From an uncultured Prevotellaceae bacterium (GTDB taxonomy: Bacteria; Bacteroidota; Bacteroidia; Bacteroidales; Bacteroidaceae), in NCBI GenBank assembly GCA_946185485.1, contig CAMHJQ010000007.1, positions 1 to 64,000 on the forward strand: a stretch of DNA of 64,000 bases, given 5' to 3'. A program made the position numbers and the translations under genes. Below the pieces are notes generated by a model, which ran no database searches, was not told where the DNA came from, and was given only the letters and a program-made list of their open reading frames with translations. Every line of letters starts with the position of its first letter. The first letter of the stretch is position 1. Shown piece after piece: positions 6,455 through 14,002 of the stretch.

Positions 6455-7444
6455 ATGTCAAGATTCGCACAGTATTACGGAAAATACAAGCACGACGCGG
6501 GCTGTTATGACTGGGAACAGCGACAACAGCATCTTGGTGCTCTCTTCGATAAGGATGAGAGCATCGAGTTTTATTTGGGAGAAGGTACCGACCGCAAGGT
6601 TTACAAGCATAGGGTGTATCATTTGAAGTCAGCACCAGGTATCACGGTGATGCGATTTGCCAATGATATTGACATACCCGTAGAGCGCGACTTTGAACCT
6701 GCGATGGCCAAGGATGAACCTTCATGTTTTGTCATCATCGACAATCGCGACCATCTCCGCACCGTTGCTATCCAGAAGCGAAAGAAGGCCTTCAGTAATA
6801 CGCACAAAGTGGCGAAGATCATGTCTTTTGTCATAGACCAGCAGTTGTTCAAGGATCATTGTTATGGATTCGAGATTCTGCCAGACTACTATCCCGTTGA
6901 CCTTTTCAAAGTATGGGAGCAACAGCAGGCACATGCCCAGCAGATGCGTTTTGGAACGCCTGAGATGGAGAAAGACGAGATTCTGAGGAAGGTGGAGGCA
7001 TTGAAGGCCAAGAACCGCGACTATTTCGACGATTCCATCATGGGGCCACTTCTGGAGGTGCTCTATGCACAGAAGCAGGCTAAGTATAAAGGGCATTATA
7101 CGGTGATGCCGGAAGACAAAAAGACGGCCCTCTATGTTGACAAGAGCAGCGTGTATATGCGTAATCTGCTGACATTAGCCGATGCACTTGACGAGCCTGT
7201 GGAACTGATAACCAACGATGGCGGCACTTTCCGTTGTTTTATTGACAACGATGAAGACAATACAGATAAGATTGTCAGTCATGAGTTCAACGAGAACTTC
7301 TTGGAGATGCTTTTCAAGACGAAGAAGAAAGATGGCAGCAAGATAGAGCACGAAGACCGCCTGAAAGCAGAAGAGGAGGTCGTGGGGCTGATGAACAGCA
7401 TGAAGCATGAAGTGACTGATGACGAGGAGGAACAGGCTGCATGA
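6455..7444 (+). CDS. Unknown protein, fourth gene of the TAC operon
   Basis: 329 residues; family not recognised. There is no signal peptide or membrane segment, so it is probably cytoplasmic. The first 130 residues look like a mixed alpha/beta domain (IEFYLGEGTDRKVYKHRVYH, SCFVIIDNRDHLRTVAI). The middle, about 165-215, is helical and charged (EMEKDEILRKVEALKAKNRD). The third part, about 235-275, again looks like beta-strands (PVELITNDGGTFRCFIDND), and the last 35 residues are highly charged, ending in DDEEEQAA. The gene follows the SecB-like gene after 6 bp and overlaps the next gene by 4 bp. No catalytic motif is evident. Confidence 0.7.
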   Translation: MSRFAQYYGKYKHDAGCYDWEQRQQHLGALFDKDESIEFYLGEGTDRKVYKHRVYHLKSAPGITVMRFANDIDIPVERDFEPAMAKDEPSCFVIIDNRDHLRTVAIQKRKKAFSNTHKVAKIMSFVIDQQLFKDHCYGFEILPDYYPVDLFKVWEQQQAHAQQMRFGTPEMEKDEILRKVEALKAKNRDYFDDSIMGPLLEVLYAQKQAKYKGHYTVMPEDKKTALYVDKSSVYMRNLLTLADALDEPVELITNDGGTFRCFIDNDEDNTDKIVSHEFNENFLEMLFKTKKKDGSKIEHEDRLKAEEEVVGLMNSMKHEVTDDEEEQAA

Positions 7445-8178
7445 TAGTACGATTAGAAAAGGAGCAGCAAAAATCAGCCCGTAGGAAGTTGCTCGCCGAT
7501 CCGGTGTATATCATCAGCCACGACGCACTCAGAAAGATGAAACAAGACGGGCATACACAGTTGTCGCCGGTAGAATTATTCCTCTCTGCTCAGGAGTTAT
7601 GTGAGACGTTGCTTGCTTTGCCAGATGTTATGGAGGGCTTGGATGACGAGATAGACGATTTGGAAGATGAAGCCGAGGGTGAAAATGATGCCATGCTCAT
7701 TATGGCACTAGCTACAGCTCAGTTGCAAGCACGAAGCAAGAAATGTGTCGGCATAGATATCCGAAAGATAATCTTTCACATCTACGAGCGTTTGGATGGT
7801 CACGATCTTTTGTGGCCTCTCATTGAGCAAATGACCAACAAAGAAGATGCCCGTTGGTTGGAAGGCAAGAAAACAAACCTGCTGAACTACGAGTTGCAGG
7901 AGATTGTTCTGGATGGTGGTGGGTCTGAAGAGGTAAAGGCATTTATGAACAAATACACTCAGGCTACTTTGGCACTTACCCCAGATGAAATCAGGAGTAC
8001 CCTCATAGTTCTGAGTTCGCTGAATCTGGAATACGATCACGCCTTCGATGAACATATAGCCCTATTATGCGACAAACTGGGCATAAAACCGAGTGAGATA
8101 CATAACCATTTTGGAGCAAACAGTGGCTGCCAAGTGTTTAATGGCCCCGTATCAGGACAATTTAATAAGAAAAATTAG
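7441..8178 (+). CDS. Unknown protein with VFNGPVSG tail motif
   Basis: 245 residues; family not recognised. Mostly helical, cytoplasmic, with an acidic patch near residues 65-80 (GLDDEIDDLEDEAEGENDA). Its last 20 residues contain CQVFNGPVSGQF, nearly the same as the QVFNGPISGCVF segment at the start of the next protein. The ATG overlaps the stop of the gene before it (ATGA), and the next gene starts 6 bp after its stop, so the three unknown genes are tightly coupled. The repeated motif could be a shared interaction strand, for instance for co-assembly; this is inference. Confidence 0.7.
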   Translation: MIVRLEKEQQKSARRKLLADPVYIISHDALRKMKQDGHTQLSPVELFLSAQELCETLLALPDVMEGLDDEIDDLEDEAEGENDAMLIMALATAQLQARSKKCVGIDIRKIIFHIYERLDGHDLLWPLIEQMTNKEDARWLEGKKTNLLNYELQEIVLDGGGSEEVKAFMNKYTQATLALTPDEIRSTLIVLSSLNLEYDHAFDEHIALLCDKLGIKPSEIHNHFGANSGCQVFNGPVSGQFNKKN

Positions 8179-8184
8179 TAAGGT

Positions 8185-8580
8185 ATGAAAGAAGAGAAAC
8201 TCAATGGAGGGATAGTCAACCATTTTGAACCCAGTTCAAATCCCCAAGTATTCAATGGCCCGATTAGCGGCTGCGTGTTTGCAATGCCGGGTGCTAACGT
8301 GACTCAGCAAACGGGGCGGCAACCCGAAAGCCTGAGTGAAAAGGATGAAGAAGTCATAAACAAACTGAAGCCGATGTTCTTCGGCTCTGAAGAGGAAGCA
8401 AAGGCTTTCCTAGTGAGTATTCAGGGAATGAAGGCAACTCAGATTACAGAGAAGGTGAATCAGCTTGTAAGCGAAAAGAAAATCTCTGATATGTCAAAGC
8501 ATCGAGATCTTTGGAAGGTGCTCCACGACTGTGGCGTCTATGAAAGGTCAGAGTCAAACTGGAACATGCAGGTGAAGTAA
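8185..8580 (+). CDS. Small unknown protein with VFNGPISG head motif
   Basis: 131 residues; last gene of the six-gene operon, ending 25 bp before a strong terminator. The N-terminal 45 residues contain VNHF, then PQVFNGPISGCVFAMPGANV, mirroring the tail of the upstream protein (NHFGANSGCQVFNGPVSG). Residues 50-131 are predicted helical (LSEKDEEVINKLKPMFF, EEEAKAFLVSIQGMKATQI) and could be a small all-alpha domain. No signal peptide. Function unknown. Confidence 0.7.
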   Translation: MKEEKLNGGIVNHFEPSSNPQVFNGPISGCVFAMPGANVTQQTGRQPESLSEKDEEVINKLKPMFFGSEEEAKAFLVSIQGMKATQITEKVNQLVSEKKISDMSKHRDLWKVLHDCGVYERSESNWNMQVK

Positions 8581-8605
8581 TAACCACATTAAACCACTCA
8601 AAAAT

Positions 8606-8635
8606 GGGGAATCGGCACTGCCGGTTCCCCTTTTT
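8606..8635 (+). terminator. Strong intrinsic terminator of the TAC operon
   Basis: GGGGAATCGGC and GCCGGTTCCCC pair around a 3-base loop, followed by TTTTT. It closes the 5124-8580 operon. Confidence 0.9.
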
Positions 8636-8644
8636 CGTACCAGT

Positions 8645-8751
8645 ACTTGTACAAATACTTGTGTGGTACTTGTATTAACTTGTATTTGTTTGTATATCAG
8701 GCAGTTGCGTTTACAAATATTAGGAGCGTAACAATATTCGCCGTACCTTTG
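8645..8751 (+). promoter_or_regulatory. Phased ACTTGTA repeats and promoter
   Basis: Four copies of ACTTGTA or ACTTGTG start at 8645, 8657, 8668 and 8678, spaced 10-12 bp, so they lie on about the same face of the helix. A -7 box TACCTTTG follows at 8744-8751. They look like a regulator-binding array for the downstream 8768-11941 genes. Confidence 0.45.
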
Positions 8752-8767
8752 CAACGTCTTCCGAGAT

Positions 8768-8977
8768 ATGCAGCCGATAAGTGAGCGGGCTATCCTTAGA
8801 GAAGCGGGAGCAAAGAAATATATGTCACGAGATTTAATGCAAGGTAAGCGCATCTACAACAGAATGAAGAATCAAGCCCGCCAGCAGCTGGCTCTGATGA
8901 ACAAATGTCGGATGCGCAAAACGGGAGGTAGAGGAACGGCGAGCCAACCCTTCTATGTACAGTTTCTTAATCGCTAA
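8768..8977 (+). CDS. Small basic hypothetical protein
   Basis: 69 residues, strongly basic (KKYMSRDLMQGKRIYNRMKN), no membrane segment. It starts 17 bp after the -7 box at 8744-8751 and is the first frame in that transcript. I do not recognise a family. The high Arg/Lys content fits a nucleic-acid-binding peptide, but the gene could also be a non-coding leader, so confidence is low. Confidence 0.35.
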   Translation: MQPISERAILREAGAKKYMSRDLMQGKRIYNRMKNQARQQLALMNKCRMRKTGGRGTASQPFYVQFLNR

Positions 8978-9089
8978 AATCAAAGTTTAACTCTGAGTTG
9001 AGGTGAACGGAGTCTCGCGAGATTTCAATCACAAAATCGAAAGGTGGCCACCCTTCTGAAGCTTCGCTCAACCAAAATTCAGAACAACA

Positions 9090-9521
9090 ATGAATCCACA
9101 GAAATTTAACGAACAGATTTTGAACAACGCAGTCCAGATGGACGCAAGTGTTAACTTCCAGTTGAACGGCAACATGCTGATAGTGCCGTGCCCGTGGGAA
9201 GATGACAAGGAGGTGACTAACGGTGAACGTGTACGCTATCGTGCTGGCGTGGAGGTAGATGCCGACGGTCGTACCAGAGTGAAACGCTACAGCGACGGTA
9301 AGAATGGCCCGAAGTATGAGACTCTTTATGAGACGGCTCACGGTGCAGTAAAGATCACCCGTGAACACTCGAAGAAGAACCCCAATCGCGGTTGCCTGAA
9401 GGTGGAGTTTACGTTCCCGAAGAAGTACGGGCTGGCACTGACCAAGGCCCTCTATCAGGAGGAAGCCGAAGAGATTATGTCTTACCTTAAAACAAGAAAG
9501 GAGGAAACAATATGGAAATGA
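9090..9521 (+). CDS. Hypothetical protein coupled to the DUF3987 gene
   Basis: 143 residues, cytoplasmic. The middle looks like a run of beta-strands (GNMLIVPCPWEDD, VRYRAGVEVDADGRTRVKRY, GAVKITREHS), the end is helical. It overlaps the next gene by 10 bases, so the two are translated together. The family is not recognised; association with a VirE/DUF3987 primase-type gene suggests a small accessory protein of that mobile-type locus. Confidence 0.65.
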   Translation: MNPQKFNEQILNNAVQMDASVNFQLNGNMLIVPCPWEDDKEVTNGERVRYRAGVEVDADGRTRVKRYSDGKNGPKYETLYETAHGAVKITREHSKKNPNRGCLKVEFTFPKKYGLALTKALYQEEAEEIMSYLKTRKEETIWK

Positions 9522-11941
9522 TCATGGAACGGTTGATAGCACTCAACACACGACAGACCAAGGAGCAAACAAGGGCATTCATCAAAGAATGCCCGCTCCA
9601 AGACTACGATAAGCTGACTCAGTCACCTCGACTGAAACAGATGGCAGAACGTATCAACAGCACAGATGATGACGAACAGCAGCGTAAATTGAAGTCATGG
9701 TTGCCGTTCCGCTGTCCGCACTATACCCAGTTCCGTGATGATTATCGGGATCGTGAGCACATCGTGGCTGAGAGTTTCACTTGGCAGACGTGTATCGATA
9801 TCGATGACCCTGAGTTGGTGGAGAAAGCCAACGAGATGTCTGAACGGCTCGATATTGAGATAGGTGGACGTTGGCAGGGGTTGATGCTTCATAAGGATTA
9901 CTCCATCCGTCGCAAACTTCACATTGATATTCGTCTGCCGTTGGGTATGACTGTTCCCGAGGCTCAGCGTGAGTATTGTAAGGCTCTTGGCGTTGCTTGC
10001 GACACATCATGCTTTACCCCTGAGAGGTTTATCTATATCTCGCCCGCCGATTTTGAAATCTATCGTGCCGATGGCTGGTACGCTCAGCTTTCAGATGAAG
10101 AGGTGGCTGCGAGGAGAAAAGCCTATACAGATAGAGGACTCTCGATAGATGGTCGTACTGAGGATGGCTCGTACTACGATGGAGAGACTCTCCCCCAGCC
10201 CCTCCCTGTGAGGGAGGGGAGTAATTACTCTCAAGACGATGAAACGGCTTCTTCAGCGAATGAACATACTACTCCCCTCCATACAGGGAGGGGTAAGGGG
10301 GAGGGTCTGTTCCCGACATCATTCAAGGGCGTGCCTTATACCTCTATTATATGTGAGTACTGGCGCAGAACGGGTGGTGAGCCTTCAGAGGGTGAGCGCA
10401 ACAAACGACTGCACCAGTTGGCTGCAAATCTCCGAGCCATTTGTGATAATTCAGAGGAGTGGTTGCTGGAGGTGATGCCCCGATTCGGGCTGTCGGAAGC
10501 AGAAATGAAGAGCATTATCCATTCGGCCTGCAAGGAGCCAACCAAGGGTTCACGACTGATTGACCAGATCGTGGAAAATGAAGAATTAAGAATGAAGAAT
10601 GAAGAATCGGCTGGCGCATGGGATGCCGATTCGGACTCTTCAGAGGCGGAAGCAAATTCTTCATTCTTCACTCTTCATTCTTCATTAAAAAAGGCCTTGC
10701 CAATCGGTTTGAAAGAGAGTCTCATTGGTGTGCCTGTCTCGATGCACATGCCCGTGCTCTGTGGTGTGCTGCCTATAGCTGCGGCTTACGCAGACCAAGT
10801 TCAGGTGGAGTATTGTGACGGCAATTTGCAGCATCTTGGCCTCATGTCGATTATCCGAGGTGAGCAGGCTTCTAACAAATCGGTGGTGAAGAATGCCGTT
10901 GATGTCTGGAAACGTCAGTTCGACGAAGAGGATGCCCTTGCACGCAAACGTGAAGAGGAGTGGAAGGAGCGTAAGAAAGGCCGCAAGGCCAATGAAAAGG
11001 CTCCTGAAGACCCGAAGGTATTGATTCGAATGGTTCCGGTAACGGTTTCATGTTCAACCCTTTTGAAGCGTTTCAAGAATGCCCAAGGGCATACCATCTA
11101 CTCGTTCGGTGAGGAACTTGATACACTCCGTAAAACCAATGGCGCAGGCTCATGGAGCTCGAAATATGACATCTATCGCCTAAGCTTTGACAAAGGTGAA
11201 TGGGGCCAGGATTACAACTCTGATGCCGCAGAATCTGGAGTCGTGAAAGTCGCCTATAACTGGACGATGCTGGGCACGAACGGGGCCATGAGGAAGTGCT
11301 TCAAGTCGGACAATATCGAGAACGGTCTTTCTAGTCGAATCCTTGTGGCTGAGATGCCTGACAGCAGCTTCTCGAAGATGCCCAAGTTTGGCCGTCGTTC
11401 GGCAGAGGATGAAGCCAAGATACAAGAAGCCGTGACCCGCCTGCGTTCATTCTCTGGTCTCGTTGACACCCCTCGTTTACGTCGTGCCATCGAGGAATGG
11501 GTGGAGCAGAAACGAGTTGAAGCAGCCAAGGATATCGACCACGTAAAGGATACTTATCGTAAGCGTGCTGCCGTGATTGGTTTCCGTTGTGGGGTTATTT
11601 TCCATCTGCTGTCTGGCAAGGATAAGGAAACGAAGTCCTGTCTTGACTTCGCTCTGATGATGGCCGAGTACTGCCTTTCTCAGCAGATAAAAGCATTCGG
11701 CGAGGCATTACAGAATCAATATGTTGATGCTCATGAAGAGTGCCAGCGATATGGTGCCAATCACTCTGTGTTTGACCAGCTTGCACCAACCTTCACCATT
11801 GATGACCTCCGAGCCTTGAAGCGCGGCTATTGCTCAGAAACAGCCATGCGCATGATCATCTCTCGTTGGATGCGCGACGGATGGATTAGCAAGACCGACC
11901 GCCACCACTGGAGTAAGGTTAAAGTGAATAGTGAAAAGTGA
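9512..11941 (+). CDS. VirE N-terminal-like / DUF3987 protein (primase-helicase type)
   Basis: 809 residues. The N-terminal third (TCIDIDDPELVEKANEMSER, LMLHKDYSIRRKLHIDIRLP, CFTPERFIYISP) resembles the BT4734/VirE N-terminal domain of Bacteroidales mobile elements, thought to be primase-like. The C-terminal half from about residue 390 resembles DUF3987: LGLMSIIRGEQASNKSVVKN has a Walker-A-like position, and later KAFGEALQNQYVDAHEECQR. Two stretches of the frame are palindromic repeats inserted without breaking it (10188-10307 and 10577-10686), both in the linker regions. In Bacteroidales this family usually sits near HU-like, smalltalk and amidase genes. Confidence 0.7.
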   Translation: MEMIMERLIALNTRQTKEQTRAFIKECPLQDYDKLTQSPRLKQMAERINSTDDDEQQRKLKSWLPFRCPHYTQFRDDYRDREHIVAESFTWQTCIDIDDPELVEKANEMSERLDIEIGGRWQGLMLHKDYSIRRKLHIDIRLPLGMTVPEAQREYCKALGVACDTSCFTPERFIYISPADFEIYRADGWYAQLSDEEVAARRKAYTDRGLSIDGRTEDGSYYDGETLPQPLPVREGSNYSQDDETASSANEHTTPLHTGRGKGEGLFPTSFKGVPYTSIICEYWRRTGGEPSEGERNKRLHQLAANLRAICDNSEEWLLEVMPRFGLSEAEMKSIIHSACKEPTKGSRLIDQIVENEELRMKNEESAGAWDADSDSSEAEANSSFFTLHSSLKKALPIGLKESLIGVPVSMHMPVLCGVLPIAAAYADQVQVEYCDGNLQHLGLMSIIRGEQASNKSVVKNAVDVWKRQFDEEDALARKREEEWKERKKGRKANEKAPEDPKVLIRMVPVTVSCSTLLKRFKNAQGHTIYSFGEELDTLRKTNGAGSWSSKYDIYRLSFDKGEWGQDYNSDAAESGVVKVAYNWTMLGTNGAMRKCFKSDNIENGLSSRILVAEMPDSSFSKMPKFGRRSAEDEAKIQEAVTRLRSFSGLVDTPRLRRAIEEWVEQKRVEAAKDIDHVKDTYRKRAAVIGFRCGVIFHLLSGKDKETKSCLDFALMMAEYCLSQQIKAFGEALQNQYVDAHEECQRYGANHSVFDQLAPTFTIDDLRALKRGYCSETAMRMIISRWMRDGWISKTDRHHWSKVKVNSEK
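10188..10307. repeat. Palindromic insertion inside the DUF3987 frame
   Basis: CTCCCCCAGCCCCTCCCTGT pairs with its own GAGGGAGGGGAG, and a second, inverted block ACTCCCCTCC-ATACA-GGGAGGGGTAAGG follows 40 bp later. About 40 residues (GETLPQPLPVREGSNYSQDD and on) are translated from it. The G/C-rich palindrome resembles intergenic repeats, yet the reading frame is kept. Confidence 0.8.
10577..10686. repeat. Inverted GAAGAAT heptamer arrays inside the DUF3987 frame
   Basis: Left arm 10577-10606 is made of AAGAATG/AAGAATT units, right arm 10657-10686 of the complementary TTCTTCA/CTCTTCA units, with about 50 bp between. It encodes low-complexity residues (NEELRMKNEESAG and NSSFFTLHSSLKK) in a linker. 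Confidence 0.8.
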
Positions 11942-11957
11942 AAAATTTCTTCCGCTT

Positions 11958-12011
11958 TGTAACAAAGTAACTTTGTAACAATGTAACATTTAGAGCCCCT
12001 TGATAAGGGGC
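11958..12011. repeat. TAACAATGTAAC element and GC stem-loop
   Basis: TGTAACAAAGTAACTTTGTA then ACAATGTAACATT is a third copy of the element at 1141-1301. It is followed by GCCCCTT-GAT-AAGGGGC (11995-12011), a 7-bp stem without a T run. It fills the gap between the DUF3987 and DUF5675 genes. Confidence 0.7.
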
Positions 12012-12049
12012 GGCTATAATGCAGGGATTAATTAATTGAATAAAAAATT

Positions 12050-12508
12050 ATGGAACTGATATTAGAACGTATAGCAAAACGCAAGACCTACACGATTGGT
12101 CGTCTCTACATTCAGAGACGCGTAAATGACGAGTATCTGGCAGGAACGGAGAACCAGTATTTCTGCGACACACTGGAACCCACTTGGCGCGACTACAAGA
12201 ACGGTGCCTACAAGGTGAAAGGTCGCTCGGCTATTCCCGAAGGTCGTTACGCGGTGGTTATCTCGTACTCGCCGAAGTTCAAGCAGTGGCTACCGATTTT
12301 GTTGGGTGGCCCGGAGTTCACCAAGCAATGGCAGGGCATCCGCATCCATGCCGGCAACTGCTCGGAAGACACCGAAGGCTGCATCCTCGTAGGCAAGAAC
12401 AAACTAGTAGGTCAGGTCGTCGACAGCCGCATCTGGGTTCACCGCCTGAAACAGAAAATCGTCGAGGCCAAGGACAACGGTGAGGCCGTCTGGCTGACCA
12501 TACGATAG
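12050..12508 (+). CDS. DUF5675 family protein
   Basis: 152 residues. The pattern FCDTLEP, AIPEGRYAVVISYSPKFKQW, GIRIHAGNCSEDTEGCILVG is that of DUF5675, found in phage and mobile-element lysis regions. The HAGN...EDTEGC arrangement recalls the His and Cys of L,D-transpeptidase-like folds, so a role on peptidoglycan is possible but unproven. No signal peptide. It stands alone between a repeat-rich gap and the promoter of the next gene, and in composition fits the accessory island rather than the GC-richer genes that follow. Confidence 0.75.
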   Translation: MELILERIAKRKTYTIGRLYIQRRVNDEYLAGTENQYFCDTLEPTWRDYKNGAYKVKGRSAIPEGRYAVVISYSPKFKQWLPILLGGPEFTKQWQGIRIHAGNCSEDTEGCILVGKNKLVGQVVDSRIWVHRLKQKIVEAKDNGEAVWLTIR

Positions 12509-12524
12509 AAAATATCCTAAAAAT

Positions 12525-12555
12525 TTTGCAGTTTCTTCAAAAAGGCGTAATTTTG
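12525..12555 (+). promoter_or_regulatory. Promoter of the TPR gene
   Basis: TTTG (12525-12528) and TAATTTTG (12548-12555) are 19 bp apart. The ATG is 8 bases past the -7 box, so the transcript would have almost no leader. Confidence 0.75.
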
Positions 12556-12563
12556 CACCTTGG

Positions 12564-13973
12564 ATGAAGAGACTGCTTTTAGGATTAATGGCGCTGTGGC
12601 TGTGTCTGGAGTCGAAGGCACAGGTTAGCGCAACCGATATTGCCCCGCTCAGGCTGGCGCTGACCACCGACTCGCTACACGCCCGCCAAAAGGCTGAGGA
12701 ACTGCTGAAGAAGGACAGGAAGAATCCCGACCTGGCAGCAGCTATCGGTAGTGAGTTCCTACGGCGGGGCCGCATCGAGGATGCAGAATTCTTCTACGAC
12801 AAAGGCTATCACATGAAACGCATCTCGCCTACCATCATCAACCTGGCAGGCGACATTGCACTCTCCAAGAACGACCAGCAGAAGGCCGAATACTATTACG
12901 GCCGCGCCATGTACTTTGACCGCCGCCACCCCGACGCCTATTACAAGTATGCCCGCATGTATGCCAAGAAGGACGCCGAGAAGGCCGTGGAGAAGCTGCA
13001 GACGCTGCGCATCTATCACCCTGGTCCCCAGATAGACATGCGCATTGCCGAAATCTACTACGAGAGCAATCGCTTTGCCGACGCTGCACGCACCTACGCC
13101 AGCCTGCCGATAGACAGCCTGGGCAAGACGGAACTTACTAACTATGCCCTGTCCTACTATTTTATGCAGCAGTTCGACAGTGCGCTGGCTGTGGGCGAAG
13201 AAGGTCACAAGCGCTTTCCGCGCCACCCCGCCTTCAACCGCATGATACTCTACTGCAACACCGAGCTGAAGCACTACGACGAGGCCATCGCCGGCGCCAC
13301 CGACCTGTTCCAGCACAGCGACAACGCCGAGTTGCAGTATCTGGACTACATCTACGACGGCTATGCCTTGAACGGCCTGGGCCGCTACGACGAGGCCATC
13401 GCACAGTTCAATCGCGTGCTGGAACTGAACAAGGACCGCAAGGACGTGGTGAAGGCCATTGCCGACGCCTACGAGACCATAGGCGACTACGACCGCGCCA
13501 TCAGCTATTACCGTCAGTATGCCGACAAGCTGGAGGGTGACGAGCGCACACCTTACGAAGAGTACCACATCGGCCAGCTATACTACCAGAAAGGCACCGA
13601 CGAGCGTCAGACCAAGGAGCTGACATCGGCCAAGACCGAGGCACTGCGACAAGCCGATGCGCAGTTTGCCAAGGTAGAGCGCATGCGTCCTGACAGCTAT
13701 CTGGGTCCCTATTGGCGCGCACGTACACAGATGGCCCTCGACCCCCAGACGGAGAAAGGACTGGCCAAGCCCTACTACATGAAGGTGATAGAAATCATGA
13801 CCGGCAACGGCGAGCAATCGGCACAGCTGACCGAGAGCTACAAGTACCTGGCCTACTATTACTACCTGAAGAAGGACAAGCGCGAGGCCATGAAATATGT
13901 GGACAAGATTCTGGACATCAGTCCTACCGACGACTATGCACTTCGCATAGCCAACGTGCTGTCAGCCGGATAG
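12564..13973 (+). CDS. Secreted tetratricopeptide-repeat protein
   Basis: 469 residues with a signal peptide (MKRLLLGLMALWLCLESKAQ). The mature part is almost all TPR-type helix pairs, for example RRGRIEDAEFFYDKGYHMKR, KNDQQKAEYYYGRAMYFDRR, YDEAIAQFNRVLELNKDRKD and YDRAISYYRQYADKLEGDER, with unit length about 34. It is probably a periplasmic scaffold. The start codon lies so close to the -7 box that the message may be leaderless. It converges with the minus-strand outer-membrane genes, leaving a 29-bp gap containing an AAAAAGGT-like run. Confidence 0.85.
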   Translation: MKRLLLGLMALWLCLESKAQVSATDIAPLRLALTTDSLHARQKAEELLKKDRKNPDLAAAIGSEFLRRGRIEDAEFFYDKGYHMKRISPTIINLAGDIALSKNDQQKAEYYYGRAMYFDRRHPDAYYKYARMYAKKDAEKAVEKLQTLRIYHPGPQIDMRIAEIYYESNRFADAARTYASLPIDSLGKTELTNYALSYYFMQQFDSALAVGEEGHKRFPRHPAFNRMILYCNTELKHYDEAIAGATDLFQHSDNAELQYLDYIYDGYALNGLGRYDEAIAQFNRVLELNKDRKDVVKAIADAYETIGDYDRAISYYRQYADKLEGDERTPYEEYHIGQLYYQKGTDERQTKELTSAKTEALRQADAQFAKVERMRPDSYLGPYWRARTQMALDPQTEKGLAKPYYMKVIEIMTGNGEQSAQLTESYKYLAYYYYLKKDKREAMKYVDKILDISPTDDYALRIANVLSAG

Positions 13974-14002
13974 AAAAAAAGGTAAAAAAGGTGGAAGGGG
14001 AA

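Noticed and set aside
12759..13568. 269-residue minus-strand open frame
   Set aside because: Antisense shadow of the TPR gene; the sense strand has a signal peptide and repeat structure.
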